Positions 8,444-19,372 of a stretch of DNA of 64,000 bases are shown here, in pieces. The notes below the pieces were generated by a model. The model made no database searches and was not told the DNA's origin. It was given only the letters and a program-made list of their open reading frames with translations. The stretch is from an uncultured Pelagimonas sp. (GTDB lineage Bacteria; Pseudomonadota; Alphaproteobacteria; Rhodobacterales; Rhodobacteraceae). The position numbers and the translations under genes are program-made. Location of the stretch: the NCBI GenBank assembly GCA_947499735.1, contig CANMPP010000003.1, forward strand, positions 186,001 through 250,000, given 5' to 3'. How positions within the stretch are numbered: the first letter of the stretch is position 1; each line of letters opens with the position of its first letter.

Positions 8444-10453
8444 ATGAGCAACCCTCTGTTGAGCGACTGGACCACGCCCTATGGTCTGCCCCCTTATTCT
8501 GCAATCAGTGACGCGGATTACGCGGCGGCTTTTGATGCTGCAATGGCCGAAGATCTGGCGCAGGTTCAGACGGTTGCAAACAATCCCGATCCGGCGACGT
8601 TTGAGAACACAATTGAAGGTCTTATGCGCACGGGTGCTTTGCTGGACCAAGTGGCGGGCGCGTTTTATTCCGTGGCAGGCGCTGATAGCAATGATGCGCG
8701 CGAAGCCATTATGCGAGAGTTTTCACCAAAATTCGCAGCCCATTCCAGTGCGATCTATTCCAATAAAAAGCTGTTTGATCGGATCCGCACGGTGTGGGAG
8801 GCGCGCGATAGTCTATCCCTTAACGATGAACAAAACCGCGTTCTCATGCTGATGCATCGCAATTTTGTGCGCGCCGGTGCTGCACTGGAGGGCGAAGGCG
8901 AAGCGCGGATGAAGGCGATCAAATCCCGTTTGGCCGAGTTGGGCACCAGCTTTACCCAGAACCTTTTGGCCGATGAACGTGACTGGTTTATGGAGCTGGC
9001 CGAGGATGATTTAGAAGGTCTGCCTGATTTTGTCATCGATGCAGTCACACAAGCAGGCAAAGATCGCGAAATGGGGCCGGTTGTAACCCTGTCTCGGTCA
9101 GTTATTACGCCATTCTTACAATTTTCGCCACGCCGTGACCTACGGCAAAAGGCACAGGCGGCTTGGGCCGCGCGGGGGGCCAATGGCGGCGCAACGGACA
9201 ATCGCGAGATCGCTGCAGAAACGCTGGCATTGCGTGAAGAGCGTGCGCAGTTGTTGGGCTACAAGGATTTTGCAGCCTATAAGCTGGAAACAGAAATGGC
9301 GGGCAATCCCGACAATGTACGCGATCTGTTGATGAAGGTCTGGGGTCCGGCCAAAGCGCAGGCGTTGAAAGATGCCGAAATCCTTGAAGCTATGATGCGC
9401 GAAGATGGCATCAACGGCCCGTTAGAAACCTGGGATTGGCGGTATTATTCGGAAAAACGCCGCAAGGTCGAACATGATTTGGATGAGGCAGAGGTCAAAC
9501 CTTATTTCCAGTTGGATAAGATGATTGAAGCGTCATTTGACTGTGCGTCCAAACTATTTGGCTTGTCGTTCCAACCTTTGGATGTTGACCTTTATCACCC
9601 TGATTGTCGCGCCTGGGAGGTCCTGCGGGATGGCAAGGTGATCGCGGTCTTTATCGGTGATTATTTCGCCCGGTCCTCCAAACGCTCTGGTGCCTGGTGT
9701 TCGGCCATCCGTGCGCAGCGCAAATTCCCGGATGTTAAAATCCCGCTGGTGATTAATGTTTGTAACTTTGCGAAAAGTGATCCGGCATTGTTGTCCTATG
9801 ATGATGCACGCACGCTGTTTCACGAATTTGGCCACGCGCTGCACCAAATGCTATCTGATGTGACATATGAAATGATTTCAGGCACGTCTGTGGCGCGCGA
9901 TTTCGTGGAATTGCCCAGTCAGCTTTATGAACATTGGTTGGACGTGCCGGAAGTTTTGGGTGAATTTGCAACCCATGCGCAGACGGGTGAAGCCATGCCA
10001 AAGGCCCTTCTGGATAAAGTTCTGGGCGCGGCGACCTATGATATGGGGTTCCAGACCGTGGAATATGTGGCCTCGGCGCTGGTTGATTTGGAATTCCACA
10101 ATGGCGCAGTGCCCAGCGATGTGATGGCCAAACAAACCGAGGTTCTGGATGGTTTGGGCATGCCGCATGCGATTGGTATGCGCCACGCAACGCCCCAATT
10201 TGCACATGTTTTTTCCGGTGACGGATATTCCAGTGGCTATTACAGCTACATGTGGTCTGAGGTTATGGATGCTGATGCGTTTGAAGCCTTTGAAGAGGCG
10301 GGCAGCGCGTTTGATCCGGCAACAGCTGAAAAACTGGAAAACTTCATCCTGTCGGCTGGCGGATCGCAGGACGCTGAAAGCCTGTATAAACAGTTCCGCG
10401 GACGTATGCCGGGGGTCCAGGCCTTGTTGAAAGGTCGTGGATTGGCGGCCTAA
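8444..10453 (+). CDS. M3-family metallopeptidase (oligopeptidase A/peptidyl-dipeptidase type)
   Basis: A 669-residue zinc peptidase with the catalytic motif HEFGH at about residue 460 (LFHEFGHALHQML), followed by the third-ligand region ELPSQLYEHW. The N-terminus begins MSNPLLSDWTTPYGLPPYSAI, typical of the Dcp/PrlC branch, which trims cytoplasmic oligopeptides including cleaved signal peptides. There is no signal sequence. The ATG at 8444 has a strong AAAGGAGAA upstream, so the earlier in-frame start at 8393 is rejected. The gene stands alone on this strand and converges with the TraB-type gene. Confidence 0.9.
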   Translation: MSNPLLSDWTTPYGLPPYSAISDADYAAAFDAAMAEDLAQVQTVANNPDPATFENTIEGLMRTGALLDQVAGAFYSVAGADSNDAREAIMREFSPKFAAHSSAIYSNKKLFDRIRTVWEARDSLSLNDEQNRVLMLMHRNFVRAGAALEGEGEARMKAIKSRLAELGTSFTQNLLADERDWFMELAEDDLEGLPDFVIDAVTQAGKDREMGPVVTLSRSVITPFLQFSPRRDLRQKAQAAWAARGANGGATDNREIAAETLALREERAQLLGYKDFAAYKLETEMAGNPDNVRDLLMKVWGPAKAQALKDAEILEAMMREDGINGPLETWDWRYYSEKRRKVEHDLDEAEVKPYFQLDKMIEASFDCASKLFGLSFQPLDVDLYHPDCRAWEVLRDGKVIAVFIGDYFARSSKRSGAWCSAIRAQRKFPDVKIPLVINVCNFAKSDPALLSYDDARTLFHEFGHALHQMLSDVTYEMISGTSVARDFVELPSQLYEHWLDVPEVLGEFATHAQTGEAMPKALLDKVLGAATYDMGFQTVEYVASALVDLEFHNGAVPSDVMAKQTEVLDGLGMPHAIGMRHATPQFAHVFSGDGYSSGYYSYMWSEVMDADAFEAFEEAGSAFDPATAEKLENFILSAGGSQDAESLYKQFRGRMPGVQALLKGRGLAA

Positions 10454-10460
10454 AAGCGAC

Positions 10461-11459
10461 TTAGAAGGGTTGGCGCGTTAACGTGAACCCTTCGTTTTCC
10501 AACAATTGCAACACACCCTCGGCCCCTCCCAGATGCGCGGCACCGACGGCAAGCGCGACAGGGCCATTCGTGTTCGTCAAGGCATCCAGAATAACGGGAA
10601 TCCAAGTGTGGTTGCGTTGCGTTAGAACGATTTCAGTGCTGCGATCGAACAGATGATGCAGCTCATCGGTGGGTAGGGTGCTTGTGCGTTCAACGATGAC
10701 TTTCCCCAACATCCAGCCCTGCATTGAATCCTCTTCAAAATAGGTGGCTATTACGGTTGCGGTTTGATCGTCGATATCGCCACGTTGCAGCGCAGTCATT
10801 TCCAACATCTGGATCTGTTCTGCATATTGCAGACTTGAGAAAATTTTGAACACCGTCTCTGGTGGTTCCAAACTTGCGGAGGGTATGTTTTCTTGCGTTG
10901 CGACGGCCTCTAACCGTTTGTCCAAACCACTGCTGGCCTGTGTTGACACCAAAAGACAATCGGGCAACCCCATCATCAGCGCCACATACCACGGGGCCAG
11001 TCGCGCAGTTGATTGCGGTGGAACGCCCATGGTTTCTAAACGATCAATGATAATGGGCCAAATGTCAGGCGCGACATGATCGGATAGCGCGCCAGCAGGG
11101 TTCAAAATCAAGGCTGGGTTTGCGGCAATGGTGGCTTCAAAGGATTGCGCTTGTTCGGTTGTGGCTTCTAATAAAAGCAGGTCAGATTGTGCGATCACAT
11201 CATCCAACCTTTCAACAATCGCATCCATGCGGGGATCGGCAATATGCAACGTCCCGATGATATTCAAAATCTCGCCACCCCGTTGCGCCTGCCAATGATT
11301 GCCTTGGGTGTAAGGCATGCCATCAGTGTAGCGGTCTAGCGTGGTCTGTTCTATCGGTCTCAAACTGTCGCGTAGATCTGTTCCAGAACACTGGGCGGAT
11401 ACCAGGTTGGGCAAGGTCAGAATGAACAGGGCGGAGAGGCTGGACATCATACGGCGCAT
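10461..11459 (-). CDS. TraB/GumN-family protein, exported
   Basis: A 332-residue protein with a signal peptide (MRRMMSSLSALFILTLPNLVSAQ). It contains the family motif IGTLHIADPRM near residue 80 and LLLEATT, and near the C-terminus VALAVGAAHLGGAEGV, the paired GxxH motifs of the TraB/PrgY/GumN fold, proposed to be metal-dependent peptidase-like. The ATG at 11459 is chosen because AAGGAAA precedes it at proper spacing and the signal peptide begins there. The in-frame start 16 codons upstream lacks such a site. Physiological role unknown. Confidence 0.78.
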   Translation of the reverse strand: MRRMMSSLSALFILTLPNLVSAQCSGTDLRDSLRPIEQTTLDRYTDGMPYTQGNHWQAQRGGEILNIIGTLHIADPRMDAIVERLDDVIAQSDLLLLEATTEQAQSFEATIAANPALILNPAGALSDHVAPDIWPIIIDRLETMGVPPQSTARLAPWYVALMMGLPDCLLVSTQASSGLDKRLEAVATQENIPSASLEPPETVFKIFSSLQYAEQIQMLEMTALQRGDIDDQTATVIATYFEEDSMQGWMLGKVIVERTSTLPTDELHHLFDRSTEIVLTQRNHTWIPVILDALTNTNGPVALAVGAAHLGGAEGVLQLLENEGFTLTRQPF

Positions 11460-11530
11460 ACAGCAGTTTCCTTTGAAAATGGGTTGTTCCATTGGATGGC
11501 ATATCATTGAGTAAAGAAGGTTAACGGAAT

Positions 11531-12220
11531 ATGGATCGCGAAGCTGATATGTCGCCTTTCCTCAAGGCCTTTTTAGAAGGGCAGGGGTATACGGTTAAAG
11601 GCGAAGTCGGCGCTGTTGATCTGATGGCCTGTCGTGGTGATGAGCCGCCTTTGATTGTGGAATTGAAATTGGGGTTCTCGCTAACCTTGTATCATCAGGC
11701 AATTGCGCGGCTTGCTGTTACGGATAGCGTTTATATTTCTGTGCCTAAACCAGCTGGGGCCCGGGCGCGCAAAATTCTGGCTGAAAACACCGCAATGTGC
11801 CGTCGTTTGGGTTTAGGCCTTATGACCGTGTTGAAGGATGGTCGGATTGACGTGCAATGCGATCCGGGGCCGTATGAACCACGTAAAAATAAGAAGAAAC
11901 AGACACGGTTGTTGCGAGAATTTGAAAGGTTGCGTGGTGATCCCAATGATGCAGGCGCGACCCGCCATGGAATAGTGACAGCCTATCGACAAGATGCATT
12001 GGTCTGTGCTGCGCATTTGGCCAAGACGGGGGCGTCACGCGGAAGGGATGTTGCAAAAGCGACAGGGGTCGAACGGGCGACGACGCTAATGAGGGACAAT
12101 CATTACGGGTGGTTCGAAAAGGTGGAAAAAGGGGTGTATGCATTGTCTGAAGCAGGCGCACAGGGCCTGAAACACTGGGCGTTCAGCTGGGAAGACAATA
12201 AGGCGGTTTCGGAAAAGTAA
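11531..12220 (+). CDS. DUF2161-type putative PD-(D/E)xK phosphodiesterase
   Basis: A 229-residue protein. The N-terminal half has the nuclease-like signature EVGAVDLMACRG...PLIVELKLGF (about 21-48), i.e. an acidic residue followed by E-x-K, the arrangement of PD-(D/E)xK enzymes and of DUF2161. A basic middle region (RKNKKKQTRLLREFERLRGD) and a C-terminal helical part (about 145-229), possibly winged-helix-like, follow. It is divergent from the TraB-type gene with about 70 bases between starts. No partner gene indicates restriction or repair, so function is open. Confidence 0.65.
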   Translation: MDREADMSPFLKAFLEGQGYTVKGEVGAVDLMACRGDEPPLIVELKLGFSLTLYHQAIARLAVTDSVYISVPKPAGARARKILAENTAMCRRLGLGLMTVLKDGRIDVQCDPGPYEPRKNKKKQTRLLREFERLRGDPNDAGATRHGIVTAYRQDALVCAAHLAKTGASRGRDVAKATGVERATTLMRDNHYGWFEKVEKGVYALSEAGAQGLKHWAFSWEDNKAVSEK

Positions 12221-12244
12221 CCCTGTAACCAGCTTATTTCTTGG

Positions 12245-12324
12245 CAAGTTGGACGACTTTATCGCCCTTGAATGGGTGTATTTTTACTAAATTTTAACAT
12301 TACGACTTGCCGCGATCCAACTTG
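12245..12324. repeat. separated 9-bp inverted repeat in the intergenic region before uspA
   Basis: CAAGTTGGA at 12245-12253 is matched exactly by TCCAACTTG at 12316-12324, with 62 bases between the arms. It sits between the DUF2161 gene and uspA, upstream of any likely uspA promoter. It could be a looped RNA structure or paired protein sites. The rest of the 207-base gap is AT-rich near 12285-12300, and I see no convincing promoter in it. Confidence 0.35.
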
Positions 12325-12427
12325 TCTTGCATCGTTTCTGAACCAACGCCTTAGGATTCTAGTTTGACCAACCTAGGGGCGAATTTTTCGTAAAACGTTG
12401 GTATATAAAAAATCAGGGAGAAATCGT

Positions 12428-12865
12428 ATGAGTGCGAAACTTGTAGTCGGTCTGGATGGTGAACCATCTGGCGGGCGCGCTTTGGCTTATGCTCAACGCA
12501 TGGCTAAACTCATCGGGACATGTGAAATTGTTGTCGTTTTTGTTGTAGAGTGGTCCCCCTACTCTTTTCAAACAGCTGAAGAAAACGCAGAACGTCATAA
12601 GCGCCGCGAAGCAGAGATATCTATTGCAATGGAGCGGGTCGTAGATCCCGCATTGGCAGAACTGAAAGAAGCCGGTTTGTCAGCCAAAGGCGTCGTGCGC
12701 CATGGGGATGTTGCGGAGACAATCAACCGTGTTTCTATCGAAGAAAATGCAGACCAAATCATCGTAGCGCGATCCTCAGAGGGTGGATTTGTGAAACGCA
12801 TGTTCGGGTCATCGACAGGGTCTTTGGTTATGTCGGCCAGCGTGCCTGTGACTGTTGTTGGGTAA
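12428..12865 (+). CDS. universal stress protein, UspA family
   Basis: A 145-residue single UspA domain. The start [19 protein letters not shown] gives the first strand and the nucleotide-proximal Asp. The C-terminal ATP-type loop G-x2-G-x9-G-(S/T) is recognisable as [19 protein letters not shown]. Usp proteins bind ATP and raise stress tolerance. The start at 12428 has GGGAGA upstream. The downstream symporter gene begins 10 bases after the stop, so this Usp is likely cotranscribed with, and may modulate, the transporter, a pairing often seen with membrane transporters. Confidence 0.88.
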   Translation: MSAKLVVGLDGEPSGGRALAYAQRMAKLIGTCEIVVVFVVEWSPYSFQTAEENAERHKRREAEISIAMERVVDPALAELKEAGLSAKGVVRHGDVAETINRVSIEENADQIIVARSSEGGFVKRMFGSSTGSLVMSASVPVTVVG

Positions 12866-12875
12866 GGGGAAAACA

Positions 12876-14414
12876 ATGACAACATTTAAAAAATTAGCTG
12901 CTGCTGCCCCATTGGCGATGATGCCAATGGCCGCGCGTGCGCAAGAGGGCGGTCTGGACGCTGCGATTGCAGATGCATTCGCCACATATACCGGACCTTT
13001 TGTAGGCTTCGTTTTCGCACCAATCCCAGGGACCGCATTCCCATGGATCGTGTTGTGGTTGGTTGTGGCTGCGACTGTGTTCACAATCATCTTTGGCTTT
13101 GTTCAATTCCGTTTCTTTGGTCACGCGATTTCGCTGGTCAAAGGCGATTATTCTGATCCGAATGACGCGGGTGAGGTCAGTCACTTTCAGGCGCTGGCAA
13201 CCGCTTTGTCTGGAACCGTTGGTTTGGGTAACATTGCGGGTGTTGCTGTTGCGGTTGGCATCGGCGGCCCGGGTGCGACATTCTGGATGATCCTTGCCGG
13301 CCTGTTGGGCATGGCATCAAAATTCACCGAATGTACGCTAGGTGTTAAATTCCGCAACGAATATCCAGATGGATCCGTTTCCGGTGGCCCAATGTATTAC
13401 ATTTCCAAAGGGTTCGCGGAAAAAGGCCTGCCGGGTGGCAAAATCCTAGCGGTTCTGTTCGCGATCTTCTGTATCTGTGGGTCGCTTGGTGGCGGCAACA
13501 TGTTCCAAGCCAACCAAGCACACGCTGCGATTTCTGGCATCACCGGTGATTATCCAGGCTGGATCACAGGTGTGATCTTTGCGGGTATCGTTTTTGCTGT
13601 GATCGTGGGCGGTTTGAAATCTATCGCCTCTGTCACTGAAAAAGTCGTTCCATTCATGGGGGTCATGTATGTGGCTGCTGCTGCGATCGTTCTGATCGTG
13701 AACTATGATATGATCGGCTGGGCCTTTGGTCAGATCTTTACCGGTGCCTTTACAGGTCTTGGTGTTGCTGGTGGTCTTGCGGGTGCCTTGATCCAAGGTT
13801 TCAAACGCGCGGCGTTCTCAAACGAAGCGGGTGTTGGTTCTGCGGCGATTGCGCACTCTGCGGTGAAAACCAATGAACCTATCACCGAAGGCTTTGTGTC
13901 CTTGCTTGAGCCTCTGATCGATACAGTTGTGATCTGTACAATGACAGCACTGGTCATCATCGTGTCCGGTCAATTGCTGATCGACGATGCAACAGGTCTG
14001 TACCAAGTCACAGACGGCGCGATTGCGACCGTGGGTGGCGTATCCGGTGTTGGTCTGACATCAGCGGCATTTGCCACAGGCATCAGCTGGTTCCCATACG
14101 TTCTGACGATTGCTGTGATCCTGTTTGCTTTCTCAACCATGATTTCTTGGTCCTATTACGGCCTGAAAGCGTGGACATATCTGTTTGGCGAAAGCGCAGC
14201 GTCTGAGCTGACGTTTAAAGTGATCTTCTGCATCTTTGTTGTCATCGGCGCGGCAGCCAGCCTTGGCCCGGTTATCGACTTCTCCGATGCGGCGATCTTT
14301 GCCATGGCGGTTGTGAACATTCTGGCGCTCTATTTCTTGATCAGCTTCGTCAAAGACGAGCTGGGCAGCTATTCCGAGCGTTTGCGCAACGGCACGATCA
14401 AAAAGTTCCACTAA
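12876..14414 (+). CDS. alanine/glycine:sodium symporter, AGCS family
   Basis: A 512-residue polytopic inner-membrane protein importing alanine or glycine with Na+. Family hallmarks include [19 protein letters not shown] (about 110-128), [20 protein letters not shown], and the later [20 protein letters not shown] (about 309-328). The first 25 residues look like a cleavable or signal-anchor segment ([18 protein letters not shown]), as in marine alphaproteobacterial relatives. GGGGAAAAC precedes the ATG. A strong rho-independent terminator follows, closing a uspA-symporter operon. Confidence 0.93.
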   Translation: MTTFKKLAAAAPLAMMPMAARAQEGGLDAAIADAFATYTGPFVGFVFAPIPGTAFPWIVLWLVVAATVFTIIFGFVQFRFFGHAISLVKGDYSDPNDAGEVSHFQALATALSGTVGLGNIAGVAVAVGIGGPGATFWMILAGLLGMASKFTECTLGVKFRNEYPDGSVSGGPMYYISKGFAEKGLPGGKILAVLFAIFCICGSLGGGNMFQANQAHAAISGITGDYPGWITGVIFAGIVFAVIVGGLKSIASVTEKVVPFMGVMYVAAAAIVLIVNYDMIGWAFGQIFTGAFTGLGVAGGLAGALIQGFKRAAFSNEAGVGSAAIAHSAVKTNEPITEGFVSLLEPLIDTVVICTMTALVIIVSGQLLIDDATGLYQVTDGAIATVGGVSGVGLTSAAFATGISWFPYVLTIAVILFAFSTMISWSYYGLKAWTYLFGESAASELTFKVIFCIFVVIGAAASLGPVIDFSDAAIFAMAVVNILALYFLISFVKDELGSYSERLRNGTIKKFH

Positions 14415-14438
14415 GCTTTTCGCGATATAGAAACACAG

Positions 14439-14468
14439 AAAGGGCGGCCATTTGGGTCGCCCTTTTTT
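14439..14468 (+). terminator. rho-independent terminator after the AGCS symporter
   Basis: An 8-base stem (AAAGGGCG / CGCCCTTT) with an 11-base loop is followed by a T run, 24 bases past the symporter stop. Confidence 0.88.
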
Positions 14469-14570
14469 GCGTCGTGCTGCGACGCATCCGCGCAAATTTT
14501 GCGACACGACTTGCCATCACCGCGTGCGCGTTGCATAGCCTACAGGTCCAGCATCAAAGAGTTCAGGGAT

Positions 14571-14873
14571 ATGACAGACGACAGCGCCCGCGGCTTTATC
14601 CGCCATGTTGTGTTTTTTTCCGCCAAGGATCAGGCGGATGTGCCTAAGATCATGGACGGTCTGTCGATCTTGAAGGACATTCCGCATACGCAAACCTTTG
14701 AGATCGTGCAAAACCGTAAGGCAGATCTTTTTGGGAATGAGGCCGATGTGATCGTCTATGTGGAATTCGCAAATGAAGCAGAGTTCCACGCATATAAAGC
14801 ACATCCTCTATATGAAGAATCTATTCGCCGCGTACGCCCGTTACGTGACATGCGGGTCGCTGCTGATTTTTAA
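14571..14873 (+). CDS. Dabb (stress-responsive A/B barrel) domain protein
   Basis: A 100-residue single-domain protein. RHVVFFSAKDQADVPKIMDG and the closing segment FHAYKAHPLYEESIRRVRPL match the dimeric alpha/beta-barrel Dabb fold, where the YxxHPxH-like region is typical. Some relatives are stress-induced or bind aromatic ligands, but no reaction can be assigned. The ATG at 14571 is chosen because the domain starts immediately after it; upstream codons would only add disordered sequence. It converges with the TetR gene, 9 bases apart. Confidence 0.78.
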   Translation: MTDDSARGFIRHVVFFSAKDQADVPKIMDGLSILKDIPHTQTFEIVQNRKADLFGNEADVIVYVEFANEAEFHAYKAHPLYEESIRRVRPLRDMRVAADF

Positions 14874-14882
14874 TAGCGTTCG

Positions 14883-15476
14883 TCAATCTGGCTGGGCAAA
14901 GATCTCGTCAACGATGCTGTTGGCTAGTGCATGATCGAGCGGGCGGTCGTTCAACAGTGCATACCAAAATGCACCATGCACAAATGACGACAGCATGTAT
15001 AAATCCCGTGCCTGTGAGATTTCGTGGCGATGTTGCGCGCGCTGTAAGATCGCAACCACCATCTGATCGCGTGGTTCGACAAACCGCGTTCGAAATGCAT
15101 GTCCGAAATTGGCGTCTTCTTGCGCGGCTGCGATCAGTGATTTGATCACTTGGCCTTCTTGATCGAGATGCGCAAAAATTTGGCATAGAAAATCAAGCAG
15201 CTGATCGCGACAGGTTATGTTGGGGTCATCCGCGGGCAGGGCGGCTATGCGGCCTGCTTCTTCAAATACCGCGTCTAGCACCAGATCCGCCTTTGTATTC
15301 CAACGATTATATAATGTCTGTTTCGAAACACCGGCCGCTTTGGCAATCGCTGCAATTGATACCTGTTGAAACGGGTTGTCCCGCAGCAAATCCAATACGG
15401 CCGATTTGATCAAATCATCGATTTGGGGGTCTTTCGGGCGCCCGGCCGTTTTTACATGCTCTGTTTCGCTGTGCAT
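14883..15476 (-). CDS. TetR/AcrR-family transcriptional repressor
   Basis: A 197-residue regulator. The N-terminal helix-turn-helix is clear (VSIAAIAKAAGVSKQTLYNRW, about 40-60). The C-terminal helical ligand/dimer domain contains QLLDFLCQIFAHLDQEGQVIKSLIAA. It is divergently transcribed from the Bcr/CflA efflux gene at 15597, and two near-identical palindromes lie between them. The natural inference is that it represses the pump and itself and responds to a pump substrate. The ligand is unknown. Confidence 0.9.
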   Translation of the reverse strand: MHSETEHVKTAGRPKDPQIDDLIKSAVLDLLRDNPFQQVSIAAIAKAAGVSKQTLYNRWNTKADLVLDAVFEEAGRIAALPADDPNITCRDQLLDFLCQIFAHLDQEGQVIKSLIAAAQEDANFGHAFRTRFVEPRDQMVVAILQRAQHRHEISQARDLYMLSSFVHGAFWYALLNDRPLDHALANSIVDEIFAQPD

Positions 15477-15518
15477 TGCTGTTTCCTCCCAGCCTTTACC
15501 ATCTCACGATTTAATTAC

Positions 15519-15555
15519 TGGACCAAGGTCTAAAATGATAATAGACCGCAGTCTA
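15519..15555. promoter_or_regulatory. paired operator-like palindromes between tetR-type and MFS genes
   Basis: Two 14-bp related palindromes: TGGACCAAGGTCTA at 15519-15532 and TAGACCGCAGTCTA at 15542-15555, the second with perfect 5-bp arms. Their centres are 23 bp apart, about two helical turns, as expected for cooperative TetR dimers. They occupy the 120-bp divergent promoter region. Confidence 0.65.
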
Positions 15556-15596
15556 ATAATGTGGCGGCTGACGCTCTTTAACCTCGGTTTTGACAT

Positions 15597-16814
15597 ATGA
15601 CACCTGACATCCAATCTGAAAAACAAACAACCTGGCTGATCGCAATCTTTGGCTTGCTCACGATTTTTCCACCATTGGCCACGGACATGTACCTGTCCGC
15701 CATCGGGGATCTTGCGGTTTCCATGCAGGCAAGCAAATCCGCTGCTGAATTGTCTCTGTCTTTGTTTTTTCTGGGATTGTGTCTGGGGCAATTGGTTGTG
15801 GGCCCGTTGATCGATGTATTTGGTCGAAAAGGACCGCTCTTGATCGGTATTGCGATCTATATTGCGACCTCTTTTGCCCTCGCGATGACCAGCAACATCT
15901 ATATCTTCGACGGTCTACGTGTTCTTCAGGCTATTGGGGCATGTGCAGGTATGGTCGTTGGGCGCGCGATTGTAAGTGATCTGTATGAGGGCCAGCAGGC
16001 TGCGAAAGTCATGACGGTTTTGGTGATGATGCTGACGATTGGTCCGATCGTGTCGCCGACATTGGGCAGCCTGTTGCACCTTGCCTTTGGCTGGCGTTCG
16101 ATTTTTGCACTGTTGGTTTTAATCGGATTGGTGTCCTTTGCACTGGCTCTGCGCTATGTGCCGGAAACCTTACCGCCGTCTCGTCGTCGTCCTGGATCCG
16201 TTAGTGGAACCGCATCCGCGTTTGGCAATCTGCTAAGCAATCGTAGATTTGTCACATTTGCGGTTATTGGTGGTTTGGTGCAGGCGGGAATGTTTGCATT
16301 TATCACCGGGTCTTCCGGGGTGTTTCAGACTGTTTTTGGTCTGACATCATTGCAATTCGGATTGGTCTTTGCGCTGATCGCTGCTGCTTTGATCGTGTTT
16401 GGGCAGGTCAACAAAATGCTGCTGAATACCAGAACGCCAGAGAGTATTTTGAAAAGCAGCCTTTGGCTTTATGTGGCGGCTGGTGTGGTCCTGGTTGTTG
16501 TGTCTCGCCTTGATGTGCTTTGGGCGCTGATTGGCGCAATGTGGGTGGCGATTGGTCTGGTTGGAATGGTGTCTGCCAATGCCATGGCGCTTGCTATGGG
16601 TGCGGGAAAAGCGTCAGCCGGTATCGCTTCAGCGGCCTTGGGGGCGGTGCAATTTGTTATCGCGTTTGCTGTTTCAACATCTGTCGCATTAAGTGACGCA
16701 GGATCTGCGACACCTATGGCATTGGGTATTGTGATCCCTGGGCTTTGTGCAGCCGTGTTGTTCGTGCTGTCCAACCCGTATTTGGGGATCAAGGCACATC
16801 AAGTCGAACAGTGA
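15597..16814 (+). CDS. Bcr/CflA-type MFS drug efflux transporter
   Basis: A 405-residue, roughly 12-helix proton antiporter. The first helix carries the Bcr/CflA marker PPLATDMYLSAI, and the loop between helices 2 and 3 has the MFS motif GPLIDVFGRKGPLL (about 64-77). Helix 4 contains GRAIVSDLYEG. Family members export bicyclomycin, chloramphenicol-like compounds or small metabolites. It is divergent from and probably controlled by the adjacent TetR-type repressor through the two operator-like palindromes. Substrate is not predictable. Confidence 0.9.
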   Translation: MTPDIQSEKQTTWLIAIFGLLTIFPPLATDMYLSAIGDLAVSMQASKSAAELSLSLFFLGLCLGQLVVGPLIDVFGRKGPLLIGIAIYIATSFALAMTSNIYIFDGLRVLQAIGACAGMVVGRAIVSDLYEGQQAAKVMTVLVMMLTIGPIVSPTLGSLLHLAFGWRSIFALLVLIGLVSFALALRYVPETLPPSRRRPGSVSGTASAFGNLLSNRRFVTFAVIGGLVQAGMFAFITGSSGVFQTVFGLTSLQFGLVFALIAAALIVFGQVNKMLLNTRTPESILKSSLWLYVAAGVVLVVVSRLDVLWALIGAMWVAIGLVGMVSANAMALAMGAGKASAGIASAALGAVQFVIAFAVSTSVALSDAGSATPMALGIVIPGLCAAVLFVLSNPYLGIKAHQVEQ

Positions 16815-16927
16815 AACGGGTCAAATTTTCGGAAATCTCTGCTGCTTGGCGCTTGCGATTTCGGGCGTCAGGGCTACATGGACACATACAGCCAATCTGC
16901 TGATGGATAAAATTTGCCAAATCCGTG

Positions 16928-16956
16928 TTGACTCATACCAATGTCGCGCCTAACTA
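16928..16956 (+). promoter_or_regulatory. candidate groESL promoter
   Basis: TTGACT (16928-16933) and TAACTA (16951-16956) are separated by 17 bases and lie just upstream of the CIRCE element. The -10 match is weak, so this is a proposal only. Confidence 0.45.
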
Positions 16957-16963
16957 TCCCGCG

Positions 16964-16990
16964 TTAGCACTCGACTTAGGTGAGTGATAA
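16964..16990. promoter_or_regulatory. CIRCE operator (HrcA-binding) before groES
   Basis: TTAGCACTC at 16964-16972, a 9-base spacer, then GAGTGATAA at 16982-16990. This matches the CIRCE consensus TTAGCACTC-N9-GAGTGCTAA with a single mismatch in the right arm. HrcA bound here represses groESL at normal temperature. hrcA is not in this window. Confidence 0.92.
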
Positions 16991-17044
16991 CGGGTCAATT
17001 GGGCCCATGACAGGGACAATTTTTGAGCCAAGGAGACTCAAACA

Positions 17045-17332
17045 ATGGCATTTACACCGCTGCATGATCGCGTGCTCGTCGAGCGCCTCGAGGGTGAAGA
17101 AAAGACCGCGGGCGGTCTGATCATTCCAGATAGCGCAAAAGAAAAACCAGCAGAAGGCAAAGTTGTTGCCGTTGGTGAAGGCGCACGCAAAGATTCAGGC
17201 GAGCTGATCGCGCCATCCGTTAAAGAAGGCGACACAGTACTGTTCGGCAAATGGTCCGGCACAGAAGTTACTGTTGAAGGCAAAGAGCTGCTGATCATGA
17301 AAGAAAGCGACATCCTGGGCATCATTTCCTGA
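17045..17332 (+). CDS. groES: co-chaperonin GroES
   Basis: The 95-residue heptameric lid of the GroEL chamber. It begins [20 protein letters not shown], carries the mobile loop [17 protein letters not shown] (about 20-36) and ends with the usual ESDILGII strand. AAGGAGA precedes the ATG. It heads the groES-groEL operon behind a CIRCE element, so heat induction through HrcA is expected. Only 75 bases separate it from groEL. The gene pair shows strong codon bias typical of highly expressed genes. Confidence 0.98.
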   Translation: MAFTPLHDRVLVERLEGEEKTAGGLIIPDSAKEKPAEGKVVAVGEGARKDSGELIAPSVKEGDTVLFGKWSGTEVTVEGKELLIMKESDILGIIS

Positions 17333-17401
17333 TCTTTCAGGACATCCCGGACGGCGGGGAGGCCCGCCATCGCTTTTTCTAACCGATATTCCAAGGAGTA
17401 A

Positions 17402-19051
<1,650 letters not shown>

Positions 19052-19074
19052 TCACTGCCCCGCAGTTCAAATTT

Positions 19075-19104
19075 AAAGGCCACCCATTTGGGTGGCCTTT
19101 TTTG
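19075..19104 (+). terminator. rho-independent terminator after groEL
   Basis: A perfect 11-base stem (AAAGGCCACCC / GGGTGGCCTTT) with a 4-base loop is followed by more T residues. The remaining 268 bases up to the next gene at 19373 show only a short CTCT/AGAG hairpin near 19310 and no gene. Confidence 0.95.
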
Positions 19105-19372
19105 TTTCCGCATTGCCTAATCTGTTTTGCTCTATTTGCTGTGCCTTTGGGCGTGGCCTGCGGGTTTGCTTATTATCTGGACAGTTGAAAGCTGCAAATG
19201 ATGCAAACATGCACAAAGAAAAAACTATGCGACTTTGGTGGCGGGAAGATGCTTGCGAAGGTTAACATTCTGGCGGAAACGACTATCTTAGTAGGGGAGC
19301 CACAGGTCTCTGGACAGAGGTGGAAATTCCAGCCCTCAATTTGATTTTAACGACCAATGTCAGGAACGTATT

